A DNA stretch of 24,401 nucleotides from DASYYE01 sp035946955 (GTDB lineage Bacteria; Actinomycetota; Actinomycetes; Streptosporangiales; Streptosporangiaceae), in contig DASYYE010000444.1 of the NCBI GenBank assembly GCA_035946955.1, positions 1 to 24,401 on the forward strand, read 5' to 3'. Made by a program: the position numbers and the translations under genes. Under the pieces are notes generated by a model. The model ran no database searches, was not told the DNA's origin, and saw only the letters and a program-made list of their open reading frames with translations. Positions within the stretch are counted from its first letter, which is position 1. Each line of letters begins with the position of its first letter. Below are positions 16,900 to 23,508 of this stretch, one piece after another.

Positions 16900-17422
16900 C
16901 ACGTAGTCCTTCCGCTGGGTCAGGAGTACCGGCTTAGTGGGTGAGCTCCGCGGAGTGCGCTCATGCTAGCGAAGAGCGCTGGCACTATTTCCTGTTTTTA
17001 GACAAGTAGACGGGATGTGACCTCGTTGTCCGGAATACGCAACGGCGTGGCATATCCCAGACATGTGGCTGACAGATTCAGGGCTGAAGGGGCGGTTCAC
17101 AGAGCCGCTTACTCTCGACGTCCGTGGTTGGTTCCGGATGCCAGAACCGGTGGCGAGGGCTGCGGTCACTGCAGTTGTATCAGCGGGCAGGGTGTCCCGC
17201 GTGACGTGATTGCAGTGGATCGACTCGCTGTTCGGCGGCGATGGTGATGAGCATGTTCATCCGCGCGGCCGTGGGGCGGGGGTGATCGCGGCGAGCAGCA
17301 GCGCTGTGATCAGGTTGAGGATCGTGTCCAAGATCGCGCCCCGAACTAGGTCCGTAGGTGTCGATGGTTCGGGCATGAAACTGCCCGATGCCCGTGGAAC
17401 TGGAGTGTTCGTCACTATCCAC
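16900..17422. other. Long intergenic stretch with palindromes
   Basis: This 523-base stretch separates the glycoside hydrolase start from the VOC gene end. Near the hydrolase start, CTCCGCGGAG (16946-16955) is a perfect 10-base palindrome, and GCGCTC (16957-16962) pairs with GAGCGC (16974-16979); these could be operators. Further on I see only the short - frame described at 17257-17376 and no recognisable gene. Confidence 0.4.
17257..17376 (-). CDS. Possible 39-residue small hydrophobic peptide
   Basis: An ATG at 17376 opens a 40-codon frame ending with TGA at 17257-17259. The peptide starts MPEPSTPTDLVRGAI, has a hydrophobic stretch (LNLITALLLAAI) and ends PAPRPRG. Codon third positions are mixed. 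No good ribosome binding site is visible and I recognise no family. It may be a chance frame or a remnant; confidence is low. Confidence 0.2.
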   Translation of the reverse strand: MPEPSTPTDLVRGAILDTILNLITALLLAAITPAPRPRG

Positions 17423-17857
17423 TCAGTCGAGATCGAACTCGTTGCCTTCGATGTCCTGCATCACGATGCACGACTCGTTGTCGTCATCGGCAGGCAGTAG
17501 TCGGATGCGTACCGCGCCGAGCGCGACCAATCGTGCACATTCGGCCTCGAGCGTGGCCAGGCGCTCTTCACCTACGAGCCCAGCGCCGACCCGCACGTCA
17601 AGATGCAGCCGGTTCTTGACGACCTTGCCTTCGGGAACGCGCTGGAAGAACAGCCGGGGGCCCACACCTGAGGGATCAATGCATGCGAACCATGAACCCT
17701 GATCCTCAGGCGGCAGCGAGCGACCGAAATCGTCCCAGGTGGCAAACCCCTCTGGTGGCGGCGGCACGATGTACCCCAGCACCTCGCACCAGAAACGAGC
17801 GACGCGCTCAGGTTCTGCGCAGTCGAAGGTGACTTGGAACTGCTTGACCGACGCCAT
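17423..17857 (-). CDS. VOC-superfamily (glyoxalase-like) protein
   Basis: I start at the ATG at 17857 (MASVKQFQVTFDCAEPERVA) because this gives the normal N-terminus; GGTGG lies a few bases upstream. The frame extends further upstream, but those residues are Arg/Thr/Ala-rich and look non-coding. The 144-residue product has the beta-alpha-beta-beta-beta layout of glyoxalase-like VOC proteins: FQVTFDCAEPERVARFWCEVLGY at the start, LFFQRVPEGKVVKNRLHLDV in the middle, and C-I-V-M-Q-D-I-E-G-N-E-F at the end, where His and Glu would help bind a metal. Substrate is unknown. It lies 62 bases after the end of sulfotransferase 1 on the same strand and may be co-transcribed. Confidence 0.8.
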   Translation of the reverse strand: MASVKQFQVTFDCAEPERVARFWCEVLGYIVPPPPEGFATWDDFGRSLPPEDQGSWFACIDPSGVGPRLFFQRVPEGKVVKNRLHLDVRVGAGLVGEERLATLEAECARLVALGAVRIRLLPADDDNESCIVMQDIEGNEFDLD

Positions 17858-17919
17858 CGGTCCACCATAGAGGTGGGCGGTTCTACCCGCCGTCGAGTGT
17901 CGTGCTCCGGCGCGCCGCG

Positions 17920-18882
17920 TCAAGACCGCTTAGCGGGGTAACCGAGTTCGCCGACTGCCCATCCCAGCCGGCTGACGACCTCGGCGTGCTCGGTGTCGCT
18001 GAGCTGGCCGTGCCGGGCGGCGAGGCGGCTGGCAGCGAACGTGCTCACAGTGTCGGCATCGGGCAACCCAAGCCGCCCGAACAGCTCGCGTCTGCTGTCC
18101 GGCCAGTTGGCGGCAAGGGTTTCGGCTTTCACCTCAACGTAGCGGCGATCTTGCAGCAGCGCGAGCCGCTGCGCCAGCCACCGCCGGTAGACCGGCTCCA
18201 GCCAGCCCAGTACCCCCTCCAGAGTGGAGGGCGCCCACGGCTGGCCGAGGTGTGAGGCTGCCACATGCACTGGGTGACGCATGATCACCACGACCACCGC
18301 CTCGGGGAACAGCTCCAGCAAGAACGGCACTGATAGCAGGTTGAGCGGTGTCTTCTCACACCAGGTCCGTTTGCCTGCCGCCTCCGCCGCGGCACCGAAC
18401 AGCCCCGCGGTGAACGCGCCCAAGATCCCGGTCAGCTCGGCCCGGTCGGGGAAGTACCGGGCCACCACTCGTCGGCGCACCCGCGGCTCGCCCGGGGCGT
18501 GGCCCAGTCCGGACCGGTAGCCCAGCGGCGGCACCGCCTCATCGAACTCATACCAGGCCAGTTGCTGCCACAGCCTGCTGACCGCCGCCCGGTACCGCTC
18601 GATGCCGAGTTCCTCGGCCAGCCCCCAGCCGCGGAACGCTTCCTCGCTGTGCCCGGTCAGCCGCACGTTCAGCAGCCAGGCCAGGCGGCCCAGCGCGTCA
18701 TCGGCGTGGTAGGGGGTGTAGGCCACGGTCAGTGCACGGGTCAGATCCTCAAACCCGCCAGGGTCGACCAGGAACCGGCTCTCCCAGTCCAGCGCGTGCA
18801 CCTCCGGATGCTCGCCCAGCACCCGTTTCAGCTGACTGGTCCCGCACCGGCCTGTCCCACCAACAAAGAACGGCCCGCTCAC
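17920..18882 (-). CDS. PAPS-dependent sulfotransferase 1
   Basis: The protein opens SGPFFVGGTGRCGTSQLKRV, whose G-T-G-R-C-G-T-S loop (residues 9-16) is the 5'-phosphosulfate-binding motif of PAPS sulfotransferases. The later VVVVIMRHPVHVAASHLG stretch holds the R and S of the 3'-phosphate-binding motif, and WCEKTP precedes it. I pick the GTG at 18882 (320 residues, the usual family length). The open frame continues to 19374, but those residues are out-of-frame shadows of a LacI-type remnant. It transfers a sulfuryl group from PAPS to a hydroxyl or amine; the acceptor is unknown. Its position beside the Cys-rich peptide genes makes them candidate substrates (inferred). The ribosome binding site is weak. 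Confidence 0.82.
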   Translation of the reverse strand: MSGPFFVGGTGRCGTSQLKRVLGEHPEVHALDWESRFLVDPGGFEDLTRALTVAYTPYHADDALGRLAWLLNVRLTGHSEEAFRGWGLAEELGIERYRAAVSRLWQQLAWYEFDEAVPPLGYRSGLGHAPGEPRVRRRVVARYFPDRAELTGILGAFTAGLFGAAAEAAGKRTWCEKTPLNLLSVPFLLELFPEAVVVVIMRHPVHVAASHLGQPWAPSTLEGVLGWLEPVYRRWLAQRLALLQDRRYVEVKAETLAANWPDSRRELFGRLGLPDADTVSTFAASRLAARHGQLSDTEHAEVVSRLGWAVGELGYPAKRS

Positions 18883-18943
18883 CAGCCCAACCCGATCAGA
18901 AGCAAGGCCTGGCGGCAAGCCGATTTTCCGGGGCAAGCAGGGG

Positions 18944-19057
18944 TCATGCTGGGTCTGCGGCGGTCTCTTTCGCTTGGCGGACGGCGGCCGTGTTGTCCCA
19001 GGCCCAGATCGAGGGCAGTTCGATGTCGGGCAGGCCTGCGAGGCTAAGGAGCGGTGC
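18944..19057 (-). pseudogene. C-terminal remnant of an unidentified gene
   Basis: In a frame different from its neighbours, about 37 codons read like a true protein end (LAGLPDIELPSIWAWDNTAA, then VRQAKETAADPA) and stop with TGA at 18944-18946. A stop lies a few codons upstream, so only a fragment remains. I do not recognise the family. With the LacI-type fragment next to it, this marks a decayed segment between sulfotransferase 1 and the first peptide gene. Confidence 0.35.
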
Positions 19058-19310
19058 GCCGGACCGCTTTCAACGGCCTGGGCAGGGGCGTCCAATCTGG
19101 CCTGGCTGCCGGGCCGGTGCTCTCGCGTACGACCAGGCGTGTCTCCAGCTCCATGCTCAGCGCCTCGTGGGCGTGCCCGTCGAGTTGGCGCATCAGCATC
19201 GTGACGGCGGTGCGGCCCATCTCCTGAAGCGGCTGGCGGACGGTGGTCAGGCGGGGGTGGTGGCCCGGCTGACGTCGATCCCAGCGCCAGCCCGTCGGCC
19301 TGGGGATCGC
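19044..19310 (-). pseudogene. LacI-family regulator, C-terminal remnant
   Basis: The - strand reads RLTTVRQPLQEMGRTAVTML then MRQLDG and MELETRLVVREST, the signature C-terminal end of LacI/GalR repressors, from about 19253 down to a TAG at 19044-19046. Just upstream, in a different frame, GIDVSRATTP looks like the preceding residues, so at least one frameshift lies near 19253. The DNA-binding domain and most of the effector domain are gone. The fragment cannot act as a repressor and is probably a scar of rearrangement. The upstream limit is approximate. Confidence 0.6.
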
Positions 19311-19365
19311 CGAGGTAGGACGTTGGCAGCGGGTACCGCCAACGTGGACCAGCGCACAGCCAGCC

Positions 19366-19456
19366 CGGTGTCAAACCGGGAGATTAGCGGTACTGAAACG
19401 GTAGCCGGTTCCGGTACGCCTATTTACGTGACTGTCTCGCCTCAAGGGAGGTTCCG
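19366..19456 (+). promoter_or_regulatory. Promoter of peptide gene 1 with CGGTA repeats
   Basis: Three exact CGGTA copies occur at 19388-19392, 19399-19403 and 19412-19416, spaced 11 and 13 bases. They are followed by TATTTA at 19421-19426 as a possible -10 box and by AAGGGAGG (19444-19451) as the ribosome binding site. The whole stretch from 19366 is copied, with changes, before peptide gene 2. Direct repeats at helical spacing just upstream of -10 are the pattern used by SARP-type activators; that link is inference. Confidence 0.5.
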
Positions 19457-19651
19457 ATGTACGTAACCCCGTCCCTGCTCGTGGAGCGAGTGGCAAGCCT
19501 GCTGCCCAAGACAACTGCTAGCGCCTGTATCGCGCGCAGCTATTCCTACACTTCGTTCTACAACCCCGCGTGTGTAGGCCAGCGTGCGCGGGTGCTCTGT
19601 CAAGGCTGCTACTCCCATCCTAACTGCTACGTTCTGAGCTGCTTTTTCTGA
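19457..19651 (+). CDS. RiPP-like precursor peptide 1 (Cys-rich, 64 aa)
   Basis: The ATG at 19457 lies 5 bases after AAGGGAGG. The N-terminal 25 residues (leader) match peptide 2 at 23 of 25 positions and hold the family pattern L8, R11-V12, S14-L15, P17, T19, A21, A23-C24. The C-terminal part has Cys at 39, 48, 51, 57 and 62 and seven aromatic Tyr/Phe residues near 29-35 and 63-64, including S-Y-S-Y. The C-x-G-C-x-S-x-P-N-C-x-V-x-x-C ending is shared with peptide 2. I infer a ribosomally made peptide cut before Cys24 after an A-S-A motif, leaving a 41-residue core with six Cys. Tyrosines could be sulfation sites for the adjacent sulfotransferases (inferred). No characterised homologue is recognised. 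Confidence 0.75.
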   Translation: MYVTPSLLVERVASLLPKTTASACIARSYSYTSFYNPACVGQRARVLCQGCYSHPNCYVLSCFF

Positions 19652-20110
19652 CCTGGGCAATGGATAATCCTGGGGGCACTGTTCGGCAGGTGGTACACAC
19701 CCAAGTACCCTCATGGTCTCTATCAGCAACTGCGGCGTGATCCGCCGGATCGCCAGCAGTTCCTGCTGCTCCTGAAGAAGCGCTCGTCGACCCTGTGGAG
19801 TTGCGCTGGCAACGACGTTATACGCCAGGTAGTGGAGGCGGCGGGAGCTTCACCGTAGTGCAGGCCTGGAAGATTGTGACAGACGCCCCAGCGCAGCCAA
19901 CATCCAGCGGAACCAGGCCCCGGCCAGCGAACCGTGGTGGGGCCTGGTTGTCCGTTCAGGTAAGTCCGAGGTCTGGAAGCAGCGACGCTCAATGGCGTGG
20001 TCGAGTGCCCAGCGGCCACGCTCATCGCGGGCGCTGGAGCTACGTCCAGCAGTCATGGTGCACTGCCTTTCCTGTCTCCCGTCGCGAATCGCCTGGCACA
20101 GCTTCGCCTA
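19652..20110. other. Spacer between peptide genes 1 and 4
   Basis: This 459-base stretch lies between the ends of convergent peptide genes 1 (+) and 4 (-). It holds the strong hairpin at 19911-19949. A 68-codon frame with GC-rich codons follows peptide 1 directly (to 19858) but has no start or ribosome binding site; it may be a remnant. I see no gene I can support. Confidence 0.4.
19911..19949. terminator. Probable bidirectional terminator hairpin
   Basis: AACCAGGCCCC (19911-19921) and GGGGCCTGGTT (19939-19949) make a perfect 11-base stem with a 17-base loop. It lies between the convergent peptide genes 1 and 4 and could end transcripts from both sides. There is no T-run, which is common in high-GC actinomycetes. 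Confidence 0.55.
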
Positions 20111-20308
20111 TCAGGAACACGGCAGGCAGGTGGATGAACTCCACCGGGCGCCTGGGCAATTGTCATAGACGTACCACCAGGAGCTTGAGCCTTTTGTGCA
20201 CGCCGCAGGCAAGCATTCCTTCCTCGGCACCGGAACACACGCGCAGGCGGATGTGTCCGGAACCAGGCTCGCGACACGGTGAGCGAGCCATCCGGCAATG
20301 CTGCTCAT
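20111..20308 (-). CDS. RiPP-like precursor peptide 4, opposite strand (65 aa)
   Basis: On the - strand, AAGGAGG (20316-20322 on +) stands 7 bases before the ATG at 20308. The 65-residue product aligns without gaps to the other three over residues 1-25: W7-L8-A9-x-R11-V12-x-S14-L15-V16-P17-x-T19-x-A21-x-A23-C24-V25-P26. It is closest to peptide 3. Its C-terminal part has Cys at 32, 37, 51, 61 and 64, plus an extra Cys22 inside the leader end, and a W-W-Y-V-Y aromatic patch at 44-48. The Cys spacing differs from the other three, so it is the outlier. Its reversed orientation suggests separate expression. The strong ribosome binding site and the shared leader argue that it is real. Confidence 0.68.
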   Translation of the reverse strand: MSSIAGWLAHRVASLVPDTSACACVPVPRKECLPAACTKGSSSWWYVYDNCPGARWSSSTCLPCS

Positions 20309-20602
20309 GCTGGAACCTCCTTCGTGGGGTGGTTACCCATCATCCAGCGCCCTGCTTCCGAAACGATCCCCTCCCGCTTCGGTGCGCGCCGCGGGACTGT
20401 ACGCCACGGCACCTGAGCCCGCACAGACCCGGCGTCCCATCCTGGGCCGCCTTGCTCCGGCTGGTCGTCTGGCCCTTCATCCCGGGTGGGTGGAGTGGAA
20501 GGGTACCGGCACGGTGTCAGGACGGGAGATTGCCGGCATTGAGGCAGTAGCCGGTTCCGGTAGGCATGTTGCGTAAGTGTCTCGCATCAAAGGAGGTTCC
20601 CG
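20309..20602. promoter_or_regulatory. Divergent region of peptide genes 4 and 2; CGGTA-type repeats
   Basis: The right part (from about 20511) repeats the promoter of peptide gene 1: CGGCA (20534-20538), CAGTA (20545-20549) and CGGTA (20558-20562), with the same 11- and 13-base spacing. A possible -10 box, CATGTT (20565-20570), and the ribosome binding site AAAGGAGG (20589-20596) follow. The left part, which must drive peptide gene 4 on -, lacks these repeats, so gene 4 may be controlled differently. Confidence 0.45.
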
Positions 20603-20803
20603 ATGGGTGTAACCCCATCCCTGCTCGCGGAGCGAGTGGCAAGCCTATTGCCCAAGACAACCGCAAGCGCGTGTATCCCGCACAGTTTCTGCTGGACCTC
20701 TACTAATTCCAGCATATGTGGCTCAACTCACAAGATTGCCCTGTGGTGTTGCTCAGGGTGCGAATCACGCCCGAACTGCCACGTCGTGCACTGCTACGCA
20801 TGA
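20603..20803 (+). CDS. RiPP-like precursor peptide 2 (Cys-rich, 66 aa)
   Basis: AAAGGAGG ends 6 bases before the ATG at 20603. Residues 1-25 are nearly those of peptide 1, differing only at positions 2 and 9, whereas the C-terminal part has diverged except for its Cys frame. Cys lie at 24, 30, 39, 49, 50, 53, 59 and 64, eight in all, so up to four disulfides are possible after cutting before Cys24. The core has only one Tyr (65) but two Trp. Gene 3 follows 68 bases downstream on the same strand, so the two are probably co-transcribed from the repeat-bearing promoter. Function is inferred from cluster context; no characterised homologue is recognised. Confidence 0.78.
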   Translation: MGVTPSLLAERVASLLPKTTASACIPHSFCWTSTNSSICGSTHKIALWCCSGCESRPNCHVVHCYA

Positions 20804-20871
20804 CCGGCAGTAAATGAGGATGCCATTCGGTAGGTGCTCACGCCCTGATCCGGCTGCAAGGAGGTGAGAAC

Positions 20872-21075
20872 GTGCTCGGTGCTGCTCAATGGCTCGCCGA
20901 CCGTGTCCCGAGCCTGGTCCCCAGCACACAGGCTACGGCGTGCATCCCGCATCGCTGGACCTGGTGTGATCACACCAGTGTTCCGTGCGCGGAATATGGT
21001 CCTGGGTGGCTCCAAAGCTGCTCGAGTTGCAATGGCTACGTGCACTGTGAGTCGAACAGTCAATGCTGTAGGTGA
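20872..21075 (+). CDS. RiPP-like precursor peptide 3 (Cys-rich, 67 aa)
   Basis: I use the GTG at 20872, placed 7 bases after AAGGAGG (20858-20864); no ATG gives the conserved leader. The leader holds W7-L8-A9-D10-R11-V12, S14-L15-V16-P17, T19 and A21-T22-A23-C24-I25-P26-H27, aligning without gaps to the other three. Cys lie at 24, 32, 39, 50, 53, 59, 65 and 66. Positions 24, 39, 50, 53 and 59 match peptide 2 exactly although other core residues differ. Tyr42 and Tyr56 are possible sulfation sites (inferred). It closes the peptide 2-3 operon, and a strong hairpin follows at 21144-21185. Confidence 0.75.
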   Translation: MLGAAQWLADRVPSLVPSTQATACIPHRWTWCDHTSVPCAEYGPGWLQSCSSCNGYVHCESNSQCCR

Positions 21076-21143
21076 CCATCCCTAGCCCAAAGTCGCAGTA
21101 CAAAGAGGGCGAATGGTCCACCGCAGGCCGTAGCGCCAGGAAA

Positions 21144-21185
21144 GCTGGAGGTGCCGGGCCGGTCAACCGGCCCGGCACCTCCAGC
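21144..21185. terminator. Strong bidirectional terminator hairpin
   Basis: A perfect 19-base stem (21144-21162 with 21167-21185) closes a TCAA tetraloop. It lies between the ends of peptide gene 3 (+) and sulfotransferase 2 (-) and should stop transcription from both sides. No T-run is present. Confidence 0.8.
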
Positions 21186-21199
21186 CTGGGACGTAACGT

Positions 21200-22714
21200 T
21201 CAGGGAGTTGCTATAGCCGGTTCCGTCCGAACGCTCACGTCGCTGGCTTCCTCCTCGGCCAGCGGGTTGCGCGCCATCGGGATCCGTGTCATGCCGAGCA
21301 GCGTGGCGACGGCGTGCACCTCGTCGGAGCGGATGCGATGACCGTCCCTCTTGTTCACGCAGCGGAGCCGCCCGGACGTCAGCTCGGTCACGAAGTTGGC
21401 GCCCCCCTCGAGGAGGGAAAGCCACGTGGCGGGCGCCGCGATGATCTGCGCGACTGGCTCATCGCTGTCGCCGGCGCGAGTCTCGGCCTCGCCGTTCGTG
21501 CCATTGACGGGCACGCCGCCGGTGAATGTACCACCGGCACCCAGGTCGCTGTTGTCGCCATTAGGGACGTGCGGAGCCGGTGGCAGGACAGAACTGTGGA
21601 ATGTCAACCGCAGTTCCTCGTGATACCCGCGTGGTGACTGGACCACAAGCGCAACTGTTGAGCCTGCGACGGTCGGCCAGCGCCTGCTGGCCTCGCGCAA
21701 CCCGGCGTCACCGTGGGCGGCTACCCGATCCGAGATGGCCGTGACCGCTGAGGTCAGTTCGTCTTGGTGTCCGGCACCAGCCGTTTGCGGCATGGGCGCA
21801 CTGTCAGCCCGGGGGTCGAACCGGTCCAGGGTGGCATTCCACTGGTCGTCGACCTGCCGGTAGCCGAGCTTGTCCAGGGTTTCGTTCATGGCCTGACGGA
21901 TGGGCGGCATCAGGGCGCCTACGGGCACGGTGACCCCCCGGCCCATCGAGCCGGACGTGACCCGGTTGGTGAACCAGATCTTCTCGTCGCCAGGTCCCTC
22001 ACCCTCGTGCGGCGTCTCGAAGCACGACTGCGCGATCCCAGGCACCTGGGAAAGGCCGAGGAAGTCGAAGACCGCTGTGGCGGTCTCCTCCGGCCTGGTC
22101 ACCAGATCCTCGTAGCGGACGCGGTGACAGAGTTGCGGGAACTTTTCCTCGAACCCGAGGACGGCCTGGCAGACCGATAGCCAGTAGCTGCCAATGGCGG
22201 CGACGCTGTTACCCGGGTACTGCGCCACGTGGGGATCGAACCCGAACCGGTGCAGGCCCCACGGGCAGACCTCCACGCCCGATGCGATCACATCCATGCA
22301 ATGCCGGTACAGGCAGATGAACTTGGCTTCCGGGTACACCTGGGTGATGAGCTCCGCGAACTGGAAGCTGTCCAGCGACTTGTCGCACCATCGCTTCTTC
22401 CCGCGGCGCTGCAGGTAACGCCCATAGACCCGGTCGATCGCCTCGCGTACCGCCACCGCCGCGTGCGGCGGCAGCGGGAGGGCCTCGTGGACCGGCCGTC
22501 CGCTGCCCGATCCCGCGCTCTCCAAGATGTCCCAGGTGCGGGCCAGCCCTGCACAGACGCTGGCGATGCTCGTCTCCGGCGGGCAGGCAAGGTCCGGGTG
22601 ACTGTCCAGGATGAACCGCAGCAACGTCGAACCGGACCTGCTCGCGGTGAGGATGAAAACGGGCGACCGGCACGCTTCTGGTGCCTTGTCGCTGATATCG
22701 GATGTCGTCGGCAT
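21200..22714 (-). CDS. PAPS-dependent sulfotransferase 2 with SCP2-like C-terminal region
   Basis: I start at the ATG at 22714, 504 residues; the frame runs on upstream to 22831 but without a better site, and the ribosome binding site here is weak. The 5'-phosphosulfate loop is LTASRSGSTLLRF (residues 22-34), K-R-W-C-D-K-S lies at 107-113, and the 3'-phosphate motif is ICLYRHCMDVIASG (133-146; R137, S145). The sulfotransferase domain ends near 310. The last 130 or so residues resemble an SCP2-type hydrophobic-ligand domain (PATWLSLLEGGANFVTELTSGRLR), interrupted by a Gly/Asn-rich insert. SCP2 domains bind lipids or hydrophobic peptides, so it may present the substrate. It is divergent from the MauE gene and convergent with peptide gene 3. 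Confidence 0.8.
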   Translation of the reverse strand: MPTTSDISDKAPEACRSPVFILTASRSGSTLLRFILDSHPDLACPPETSIASVCAGLARTWDILESAGSGSGRPVHEALPLPPHAAVAVREAIDRVYGRYLQRRGKKRWCDKSLDSFQFAELITQVYPEAKFICLYRHCMDVIASGVEVCPWGLHRFGFDPHVAQYPGNSVAAIGSYWLSVCQAVLGFEEKFPQLCHRVRYEDLVTRPEETATAVFDFLGLSQVPGIAQSCFETPHEGEGPGDEKIWFTNRVTSGSMGRGVTVPVGALMPPIRQAMNETLDKLGYRQVDDQWNATLDRFDPRADSAPMPQTAGAGHQDELTSAVTAISDRVAAHGDAGLREASRRWPTVAGSTVALVVQSPRGYHEELRLTFHSSVLPPAPHVPNGDNSDLGAGGTFTGGVPVNGTNGEAETRAGDSDEPVAQIIAAPATWLSLLEGGANFVTELTSGRLRCVNKRDGHRIRSDEVHAVATLLGMTRIPMARNPLAEEEASDVSVRTEPAIATP

Positions 22715-22754
22715 GGCGTGAGCTTGACATACGAACCGGTGTGCCGCGTACCAC

Positions 22755-22795
22755 CTGAAACCGTTCCGGTACTGGTTCGGTAGTGAGCTGGAAGG
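22755..22795. promoter_or_regulatory. Divergent promoter of sulfotransferase 2 and MauE, with CGGTA pair
   Basis: Two exact CGGTA copies at 22767-22771 and 22778-22782 have the 11-base spacing seen before peptide genes 1 and 2. This suggests one regulator for precursors and processing genes. No clear -10 box follows on +, so the match is a candidate only. Confidence 0.35.
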
Positions 22796-22880
22796 GCACA
22801 GGGAGCGCGGCCACAGACCATGGAATCGCATAACCAGAGGAATCCACGCTGACCGAGAAAAGGAAGGATGGCCGACAACG

Positions 22881-23435
22881 TTGGGTTACATTGCGGTTTT
22901 CAGTCGGCTATTGGTCGCGATAGTGTTCGCGGTCTCCGCCTCCGCGAAGCTGCGGAGCCGTGCGGCGTTCGGTGACTTCGCTTCCTGGCTTGGCCACGTC
23001 CCAGTGCTTCCCGCTCGGGCGCAGGCCGCCACAGCAGTTGCCCTGGCTGGCGCGGAGGCGGCGACCGTGGTGCTCGTGGCGCTGCCGTGGACGGCGCTGG
23101 CAGGGCTGGCTTTGGCTGTCGTGACGATGACCGTGCTCGCCACGGGTGCGCTGCTGGTGGCACGCGCGGACGTCCGCGTGCCCTGCGAGTGCTTTGGCAC
23201 GTCCACCACCCCGATCGGGAAGCGGCATGTGGCACGCAATGTGACGCTCTGCCTTGCCGCTGCGGCGGGTACGGGGGCGCAGGCATCGGGGGCTGGCATG
23301 GTCCAGCCAGCAGGGCTGGGGCTCAGCCTCGGCGCCGCCACAGTGGCCGCGCTCTGTGTCGTGTTCATGGACGACCTGGTCACGCTGCTGGCTGCGCCAG
23401 ACGAGGTGTCCAGCAACGGCCGCGCCCAGCGCTGA
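22881..23435 (+). CDS. MauE-like integral membrane protein
   Basis: The TTG at 22881 gives the expected N-terminus (MGYIAVFSRLLVAIVFAVSA); AGGAAGGA (22861-22868) is 12 bases upstream, a little far. An ATG at 22868 is out of frame. The 184-residue protein has five hydrophobic segments (about 5-20, 48-66, 72-93, 119-133, 145-163). A P-C102-E-C104-F-G motif between segments 3 and 4 is typical of MauE-family proteins. MauE works with MauD in forming the disulfides of methylamine dehydrogenase's small subunit. No methylamine genes are here, so I infer that it serves disulfide formation in the Cys-rich peptides. It heads a + strand run with the thioredoxin-like and ABC genes. Confidence 0.82.
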   Translation: MGYIAVFSRLLVAIVFAVSASAKLRSRAAFGDFASWLGHVPVLPARAQAATAVALAGAEAATVVLVALPWTALAGLALAVVTMTVLATGALLVARADVRVPCECFGTSTTPIGKRHVARNVTLCLAAAAGTGAQASGAGMVQPAGLGLSLGAATVAALCVVFMDDLVTLLAAPDEVSSNGRAQR

Positions 23436-23508
23436 CGGTCCAGGTCACGTGAACCCCTCGCTGACTGAGTCCCTCATTGTCCGATCGTTGACCGAAGGAG
23501 TAACGACC

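Noticed and set aside
18883..19374. Long N-terminal extension of sulfotransferase 1
   Set aside because: The frame is open but reads as Pro/Arg/His-rich noise, and another frame of the same strand encodes a LacI-type C-terminus.
19652..19858. In-frame open stretch after the TGA of peptide 1, as if read through
   Set aside because: Open frames of this length are common in GC-rich DNA; peptides 2 and 3 have no such extension and no recoding signal is visible.
21214..21225. Third copy of TAGCCGGTTCCG, as in the peptide promoters
   Set aside because: It lies inside the last codons of sulfotransferase 2, has no CGGTA repeats around it and faces no gene start; probably chance.
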